NCBI GenBank assembly: GCA_028683635.1
Contig: JAQUHL010000121.1
Location: forward strand, 1-6,550
Source of the DNA: Candidatus Cloacimonadota bacterium
GTDB lineage: Bacteria; Cloacimonadota; Cloacimonadia; Cloacimonadales; Cloacimonadaceae
Length of the DNA: 6,550 bases
Direction of reading: 5' to 3'
The position numbers were made by a program, and so were the translations under genes. Below are positions 1 through 4,836 of the stretch, in pieces; the stretch's first letter is position 1; the number at the start of each line of letters is the position of its first letter. Below the pieces are notes generated by a model. That model made no database searches, was not told the DNA's origin, and saw only the letters and a list, made by a program, of their open reading frames with translations.

Positions 1-188
1 GTTGTTGGGCGAAGCCCTACTCCTTTCTCACTAAGCCAATGCCACATTTATCCATTGCACGCTCTCCCGACAAATGAGTAGTAGATAGCGATACTTCCAC
101 TTGACAAGATTTGAACTAAGTATTTCTGGTCGCTGTGTATAGGGAGTTGTTTGATCAGAGTTTTGTTGAAAACCACTCTAAGCTCAGT

Positions 189-3100
189 ATGAGGAAGCAT
201 ATTCAGGGTTGTGAAGGAGGTATTGTGGCTCTTGCAGCATATATTTTCTTTATCTTCGGCTTGGCATGCCAATTGCCTGCGCTTGCACTCAATGATGGTG
301 AGGATTATATTTCCCTTACCAGTAAAGCAGGTTCGATCTGTTGCATTGAGATTAATTTGAGTACCCTATATCTTGAAGGAGATACAGCATGCCAACTTCA
401 TCCGGACTTTGCACCCTATCTTGGTGATTACCAGGGACTACCGCAATTGAGAATTCCGCTTGCTGTTCCTTTTGAGGGTGCAGTTGAACTTAAACCCCTT
501 GTTCACTATCGGCAACTTGGACATATACTAACGGATTGGAAGGGGAAAGCCTTGCCCCTGCTTCAGCTTAGCGAGCCCTATTGGTTGAGGGATATCCGAG
601 GGATGGATCTGATAATCTCACCCCTCGAGTTGGGGGCACAGGGTTGGCAGATTGCAGATGCTATTTGCATCGAGATTGTGGCTGATCCTGAAGTTACACA
701 AGCTCCCAAACCTAAGCTAAACCCCTATTTTGTAGATATCTACAAGCAGCATTTCATCAATTTCTCCTATCGTTATCCCGATCTTGCAGATTATGGCTCC
801 CTGGTCGTGATCAGTCCTCCTCAGTTTATGGATATACTCCAACCATGGATTAACTGGAAAATGCAAAAGGGAATACCCGTTTCGGTCTATACTACAATGC
901 AAACGGGGCAGACCTACGACTCAATCAAGTACTTCCTGCAAGAATTGTTTATGGGCGATCCAGACCTCACCTTTGTACAATTTGTGGGTGATTATGACCA
1001 GATTCAATGCCTGGTTACTGGTTCCGGAGGCCAGCACGGAGGCAGAGACGCAGACTATGCACTTCTTAAAGGTGATGATTTTTTCCCCGATGTGTTTGTA
1101 TCCAGATTTTCAGCCGAAAACAGAGCTGAACTTTATACTCAAATCAAACGCTCCATTGAATATGAGCGAGATCTGGGAGCTGGTATCTGGCTTGGCAAGG
1201 CTGCGGGAGTGTGCTCTTCATTACCTCCCATCCCAGGTGATGACGATGAACATAATTGGGAACATCTGGATAATATTCGCGCCCGCTTGCTAAATTTCAC
1301 TTACGATGAAGTTGACCGGATATATGCCAATGAAGGAGCCGGAACCGAGGATTTGATAGCCTGCCTCAATGAAGGATGCTCACTTGTCAATTTTTGCGGT
1401 GAGGGTTTTCCTCAATATTGGCCGACTCCCTACTTCCATGTATCTGATGCAGAAAATCTGACAAATGCAGGGATGCTGCCTTTCATCCATGTGGTCGCCT
1501 GTAATACAGGTCAATTCTATAATACAACCTGCCTGGCGGAAGCTTTCATGCGTAGTCGGGATGAAACTGGAGAACAGGCTCGGGGAGCAATTGCCATCTA
1601 TGCTTCAGCACCTCACCAGGGTGTTGCACCACCCATGCGGGCTCAGGATCACTTTGTGGATCTTCTGCTTTCAGGGGGAAAAAACACGATCGGGGGTCTC
1701 TGCTACAACGGCTGTGGGAATATGATAGACGTCTATGGGGAAGGCGGAGAAATAAACTTCTGGGGCTGGAACCTATTTGGGGATGCATCTCTGGTGTTGA
1801 AGACCAGGCAAGCAGAAGAAATCACAGTCAGTATTCCCGAAATTTTAGATCCCGGAACAACCAGCTACATTGTGCAAACAGATCGCCCAAACCTACTCTG
1901 TGCCCTCTCAATGGCTGATCAGCTTTTGGCTTCCGCTTTCACAGATGATGAGGGACGTGCTCATCTAAATTGGGAGCCTGGTATCTGCCTTGGAGATCTA
2001 CTGCTGATAACTATCACTGGATTTAATGTGAAAACCATTCAGCAAGAGGTGTTATGTCTGCCAAATGACCAACTATTCTTAAGCTTAAACATCAGAGTTT
2101 TTTCCCCGCCTCTTGAACCGGGAATCAATATCTCCAGGACTGCAATGATAACCAATAACAGTACAATGCCAGCCAATGATGTCACGATTACTCTCATTTC
2201 CGGGAATAGTGCACTTATCCCGCAAACTCCTCCCCTTACTATTCCTCATCTTGACCCGGGTGCGTCCCAGGAAGTATATGTAACTTTCACTGTTGTTCCC
2301 CCGGTGCAGGATTATTCTACGGTCTCCTATGCAATTGCGGTGGTTTCAGGTTCCTTTTCCCAAGTAAGCTCCTTTACGGAAATAGTTCATGCACCCATCC
2401 TGACTTTAACCGGGATAAGGAGGCATCCTCAGGTAAACTGGATTTGTGCGAATGAAGAGTTTTCTCTTGTTTATCATTTCGAAAACACTGGAAGTGCGCC
2501 TTTAAGGAACCTCAGTTCTGAACTGATTTCCTTGTCGTCTGATCTCCAGATATTGGGTCCGACACCCCCTATCATTAGCATCCCTATCAGTACAACTGAT
2601 TCCCTATCTTTTACTCTGAAGGTGTTGCCCCAAGCTTCACTATCCAGTGAGTTACAAACAAAGCTAATACTACATTCTCCGGGACTTGAAGATCACACGA
2701 TAACTACTCCCTGGCAGCTTATCGACCTTGCCGGAACCGCTGAAAGTTTCGAGACAGGGGATCTTAACTGCTTCCCCTGGACGGGAGATCTCCCATCTTT
2801 TTCTGTGATGTCCGGCGGAGTGGATGGCCTTTATTGTTTGAAAGCGGATTCCTTGGGAAATCAGCCGGTCACACTTGCGCTTGAGATGTTTTGCACTCAT
2901 GAAGGCTGTTTTTCTTTTTTCTACAAACATCCAGCTTCGAATGGAAACTGGGAACTCAAGCTCAATGAGACTGGAGTCTGGACAATTCCGCAAGTGGATT
3001 CCTGGCAGCGCCTGGAGATAGATCTTCCCGAGGGTAGAAATACTATATATTGGGTGGGCAGGCAAACTTCAGCAAAAGCACAATCCGATTTTTCATTAGC

Positions 3101-4157
3101 TTTGGATGCCATCCAGTTTCCCCCAGGAGCTATCTTCAATAACGCGACTATGGTGACAAAACCTTCCCAGCTATCAGCTCTAATCCAACCTGGAGAGATA
3201 AAAGAACTGACCATCGAACTTAAATCAGCAGATGGTAAGCATATACAATACAATGCTTGTTTACAAAGTCCTCAAACTTCAACCAACCGAGGTACGCAGC
3301 CATATCTGCTCTGTGATAATTCCACTTTCACTCCGGGAACCACAGGAACATTTCTTTTCAAAATCCATAATGCAAATCCTCCATATAGGCTGCTAAGGAT
3401 TGAGTTGGATACCCCAACAGAATTGATTGCTACATATGCAGGCGCATTTACAATGGCAAATCAGACCCCACTTCTATTTCTCGGCGAACTGGGGAGCATG
3501 ACGCATCTGGAATGGGCAAGTGCTTCTGGTTCTTATGCAGATAGCCTGGGCAGTGCAGTGAGGATGGTTTCGTGTGCATTAGCAGAGCAATTCATTCTTC
3601 CCTATAGAGTTTATTTCGAAGATGTAAACGGATTGCAATCCTTCAGCGAAGATAACATCATGATGTTCAGTTCAAGTGAGTCTTCGCAAGGGATTTCGCT
3701 CCTCAATCCAATCGGGGAGCTTCATTCCACTCAAGTGGCAGAACTTGTCCTTCGGGTGAACCAAAACCTCCTTCCAAGACTGCCCTGCTTGCTGAATCTG
3801 GAGATTTTCTATAATGGGTTTTCACGGATAAATATCCCTGTTTCTTTAAGTTATGATAACGATACCCCTGGGTTTTTCGATGAGATGCATCTCAAAAACT
3901 TCCCCAACCCCATTCAATCCCATTCCGTATTTGCCTATGCGGTTCCTGGAGATGGAGTAACGGACCTGACAATCTATAACCTAAGGGGTCAGAAGCTCAA
4001 AACCCTGTTTCATGGTAATCCCGGCAAGGGTTATCATCACACTACTTGGGATTTGCGGGACGATCAGAACCTGGTGGTCGTTAATGGAATATATTTTTGC
4101 CGGCTCCGCCTGCCTTCAGGAAGAGTTAAAGTGATTAAAATCATGGTATTGAAATAG
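189..4157 (+). CDS. Secreted gingipain-like (peptidase C25 family) protein with T9SS C-terminal sorting domain; catalytic His replaced by Glu
   Basis: Residues are counted from ATG 189 (1322 aa). I chose this start because it opens a signal peptide: RKH n-region, hydrophobic residues 12-27, likely cleavage after ALA (33). An in-frame GTG at 135 would add 18 residues before it; neither start has a clear Shine-Dalgarno site. Residues 34-200 form an N-terminal, propeptide-like region. A caspase-fold C25 domain spans about 202-540, with VGD (266-268), GDDFFPD (295-301), GEG (404-406), VACNTG (436-441) and a closing LFGD. C438 matches the gingipain nucleophile, but the His expected 33 residues earlier is E405. 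Then come Ig-like domains (about 541-845), a degenerate jelly-roll domain starting SFETG (about 850-980), an unassigned beta-rich stretch, and a Por/FlgD-like T9SS domain (about 1235-1322; NFPNP, IYNLRGQ, GIYFCRL, terminal VLK). It is probably exported and cell-surface attached or released. Peptidase activity is doubtful. The mature part has about 26 Cys. Confidence 0.87.
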   Translation: MRKHIQGCEGGIVALAAYIFFIFGLACQLPALALNDGEDYISLTSKAGSICCIEINLSTLYLEGDTACQLHPDFAPYLGDYQGLPQLRIPLAVPFEGAVELKPLVHYRQLGHILTDWKGKALPLLQLSEPYWLRDIRGMDLIISPLELGAQGWQIADAICIEIVADPEVTQAPKPKLNPYFVDIYKQHFINFSYRYPDLADYGSLVVISPPQFMDILQPWINWKMQKGIPVSVYTTMQTGQTYDSIKYFLQELFMGDPDLTFVQFVGDYDQIQCLVTGSGGQHGGRDADYALLKGDDFFPDVFVSRFSAENRAELYTQIKRSIEYERDLGAGIWLGKAAGVCSSLPPIPGDDDEHNWEHLDNIRARLLNFTYDEVDRIYANEGAGTEDLIACLNEGCSLVNFCGEGFPQYWPTPYFHVSDAENLTNAGMLPFIHVVACNTGQFYNTTCLAEAFMRSRDETGEQARGAIAIYASAPHQGVAPPMRAQDHFVDLLLSGGKNTIGGLCYNGCGNMIDVYGEGGEINFWGWNLFGDASLVLKTRQAEEITVSIPEILDPGTTSYIVQTDRPNLLCALSMADQLLASAFTDDEGRAHLNWEPGICLGDLLLITITGFNVKTIQQEVLCLPNDQLFLSLNIRVFSPPLEPGINISRTAMITNNSTMPANDVTITLISGNSALIPQTPPLTIPHLDPGASQEVYVTFTVVPPVQDYSTVSYAIAVVSGSFSQVSSFTEIVHAPILTLTGIRRHPQVNWICANEEFSLVYHFENTGSAPLRNLSSELISLSSDLQILGPTPPIISIPISTTDSLSFTLKVLPQASLSSELQTKLILHSPGLEDHTITTPWQLIDLAGTAESFETGDLNCFPWTGDLPSFSVMSGGVDGLYCLKADSLGNQPVTLALEMFCTHEGCFSFFYKHPASNGNWELKLNETGVWTIPQVDSWQRLEIDLPEGRNTIYWVGRQTSAKAQSDFSLALDAIQFPPGAIFNNATMVTKPSQLSALIQPGEIKELTIELKSADGKHIQYNACLQSPQTSTNRGTQPYLLCDNSTFTPGTTGTFLFKIHNANPPYRLLRIELDTPTELIATYAGAFTMANQTPLLFLGELGSMTHLEWASASGSYADSLGSAVRMVSCALAEQFILPYRVYFEDVNGLQSFSEDNIMMFSSSESSQGISLLNPIGELHSTQVAELVLRVNQNLLPRLPCLLNLEIFYNGFSRINIPVSLSYDNDTPGFFDEMHLKNFPNPIQSHSVFAYAVPGDGVTDLTIYNLRGQKLKTLFHGNPGKGYHHTTWDLRDDQNLVVVNGIYFCRLRLPSGRVKVIKIMVLK

Positions 4158-4191
4158 ATATTTTCAATGTAGATACAAAAAACTTGAAGCG

Positions 4192-4226
4192 AAAAACAGC
4201 CTCCGGATAACTCATAACCGGAGGCT
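4192..4226 (-). terminator. Intrinsic terminator after tRNA-His, end of the tRNA cluster
   Basis: A 9-bp GC-rich perfect stem pairs 4198-4206 with 4218-4226 around an 11-nt loop. Read on the - strand it starts 7 nt past the CCA end of tRNA-His. A short T run follows (complement of the A run 4192-4196), and another T run lies about 10 nt further on. On the + strand no T run follows the hairpin, so it fits the tRNA transcript better than the convergent protease-like gene. That gene has no other visible terminator, so the hairpin may also slow + strand transcription. Confidence 0.75.
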
Positions 4227-4233
4227 TACAATG

Positions 4234-4309
4234 TGGGGTGGGTGATGGGAGTTGAACCCACAACGCCCGGAACCACAATCCGGTGCTCTGCCATTGAACT
4301 ACACCCACC
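4234..4309 (-). tRNA. tRNA-His (GTG anticodon)
   Basis: The - strand folds into a complete cloverleaf. The acceptor GTGGGTG pairs with CACCCAC, the D stem is GTTC/GAGC, and the anticodon stem CCGGA/TCCGG carries loop TTGTGGT with anticodon GTG. The T stem is GTGGG/CCCAT with loop TTCAACT. The extra 5' G of tRNA-His (G-1, at 4309) is encoded opposite C73, the identity element read by HisRS, and the CCA end (4234-4236) is encoded. It is the last tRNA of the cluster, 19 nt after tRNA-Arg, and a terminator hairpin follows it. Confidence 0.97.
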
Positions 4310-4328
4310 AGGCAAAAACAGATTAAAG

Positions 4329-4405
4329 TGGCACGCCAGAAGGGATTCGAACCCCTGACCCGCAGCTTAGAAGGCTGCTGCTCTATCCTACTGAGCTACT
4401 GGCGC
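4329..4405 (-). tRNA. tRNA-Arg (TCT anticodon)
   Basis: The - strand folds into a complete 77-nt cloverleaf. The acceptor GCGCCAG pairs with CTGGCGT (G1:U72 wobble), and the D stem is GCTC/GAGC. The anticodon stem GCAGC/GCTGC carries loop CTTCTAA with anticodon TCT, which reads AGA/AGG. The T arm is AGGGG/CCCTT with loop TTCGAAT, the discriminator is G73 and CCA is encoded. It lies 6 nt downstream of tRNA-Met, which implies one precursor transcript for the two. Confidence 0.97.
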
Positions 4406-4411
4406 AAATTG

Positions 4412-4488
4412 TGGTAGCGGCGCAGGGATTTGAACCCCGGACCTGCGGATTATGATTCCGACGCTCTAACCAGCTGAGCTACGCCGCC
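4412..4488 (-). tRNA. tRNA-Met, elongator type (CAT anticodon)
   Basis: The - strand folds into a 77-nt cloverleaf. The acceptor GGCGGCG pairs with CGCCGCT (G1:U72 wobble), the anticodon loop is ATCATAA, the T loop is TTCAAAT, the discriminator is A73 and CCA is encoded. It lacks the unpaired position 1 and the GGG/CCC anticodon stem of initiators, so it is not fMet. The GGCGG...CCGCTACCA acceptor resembles elongator tRNA-Met of other bacteria as I remember them. A tRNA-Ile2 with a lysidine-modified CAT anticodon is the alternative. The outer anticodon-stem pair appears to be a U27/C43 mismatch. No promoter is visible in the 53 nt between it and tRNA-fMet. Confidence 0.93.
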
Positions 4489-4494
4489 ATTCAC

Positions 4495-4535
4495 AAAAAA
4501 ATAAGGAGACGAAACTCATTGTTAGCGTCTCCTTA
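4495..4535 (-). terminator. Intrinsic terminator between tRNA-fMet and tRNA-Met
   Basis: A perfect 10-bp stem pairs 4502-4511 with 4526-4535 around a 14-nt loop. On the - strand a run of seven T follows directly (complement of A 4495-4501). This is a textbook rho-independent terminator starting 6 nt past the CCA end of tRNA-fMet. It lies inside the tRNA cluster, so Met, Arg and His tRNAs must come from read-through or from a promoter I cannot see. Confidence 0.85.
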
Positions 4536-4541
4536 CAAAAT

Positions 4542-4617
<76 letters not shown>

Positions 4618-4630
4618 TTAACGTCTTGCC

Positions 4631-4658
4631 ACTATTTTTGAGGTGGATTTGTTGTCAA
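4631..4658 (-). promoter_or_regulatory. Sigma70-like promoter of the tRNA cluster
   Basis: On the - strand a perfect -35 TTGACA (4653-4658) is followed after 16 nt by AATAGT (4631-4636; four of six matches to TATAAT). Initiation would fall about 6-8 nt before the 5' end of tRNA-fMet, giving a short leader as expected for a stable-RNA promoter. An inverted repeat overlaps the -35. The -10 is weak by E. coli rules, and the phylum's own consensus is not known to me. Confidence 0.6.
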
Positions 4659-4682
4659 GAGAAATCTTGATTCATGCATCAA
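4655..4682. repeat. Two overlapping inverted repeats upstream of the tRNA promoter
   Basis: The first is TCAAGA-N4-TCTTGA (4655-4670), which overlaps the tRNA -35 box. The second is TTGAT-N6-ATCAA (4667-4682), with CATG at its centre and a single mismatched inner position. They share four bases and their centres are 12 bp apart. Their place in the divergent region suggests possible operators or an upstream activating site. The second looks like an FNR-type half-site pair, but its spacing is 2 bp longer than the FNR consensus. The function is inferred from position only. Confidence 0.35.
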
Positions 4683-4774
4683 ACTTGTCCAGGGCGAAGA
4701 GCTTGTCTTCCCATGATACTGAGAGTTTTGGCTAATGCTGTAAGACCATAACTCGTATCTTCAATCTTCTCCGC

Positions 4775-4801
4775 TTGACAATTATCATGCCTGTCTATAA
4801 C
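4775..4801 (+). promoter_or_regulatory. Candidate promoter of the hydrogenase gene
   Basis: TTGACA (4775-4780) and TATAAC (4796-4801) are near-perfect -35 and -10 hexamers, but the 15-nt gap is shorter than the usual 16-18. The transcript would start around 4808 and have a leader of about 30 nt holding the Shine-Dalgarno site. An alternative -10, TATCAT (4783-4788), has only a poor -35 upstream. Confidence 0.45.
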
Positions 4802-4825
4802 TTGGGAAAAAGAAAATTACATCTC

Positions 4826-4830
4826 AGGAG
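4826..4830 (+). promoter_or_regulatory. Ribosome binding site of the hydrogenase gene
   Basis: AGGAG lies 6 nt before the ATG at 4837 and fixes this start. The [2Fe-2S] domain begins at once from that codon, as expected for this family. Confidence 0.8.
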
Positions 4831-4836
4831 TGACTG

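Noticed and set aside
101..129. TTGACA at 101-106 as a -35 box for the protease-like gene
   Set aside because: No acceptable -10 lies 16-18 nt downstream; the sequence there is TTTCTGG.
1..134. Short open stretches at the window start, such as a - strand ATG at 47 reading off the edge, and a GGGC-GAA-GCCC hairpin at 7-17
   Set aside because: The open stretches are too short and show no recognisable product or convincing ribosome binding site. The hairpin stem is only 4 bp and has no T run.
189..290. Possible lipoprotein signal (GLAC at residues 24-27) in the C25-like protein
   Set aside because: The -3 residue is Gly rather than Leu/Val/Ile, and a clear signal peptidase I site (ALA) follows. 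The T9SS domain also argues for ordinary Sec export.
2670..3253. Long antisense open frames opposite the protease-like gene (2670-3065 and 2921-3253, - strand)
   Set aside because: They lie inside a well-supported gene on the other strand, show no family motifs and overlap each other.
4480..4540. On the - strand AAGGAG followed 9 nt later by ATG inside the fMet terminator, opening a 17-codon frame (MSFVSLFF...) that runs into tRNA-Met
   Set aside because: The ATG is in the terminator loop, the frame enters a tRNA gene, and the spacing and product look accidental. A similar ATGAGT frame in the tRNA-His terminator has no Shine-Dalgarno site.
4667..4682. FNR box reading of TTGAT-N6-ATCAA
   Set aside because: FNR sites have N4 between these half-sites. 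The 2-bp longer spacing puts the half-sites out of register, so I list only an inverted repeat.
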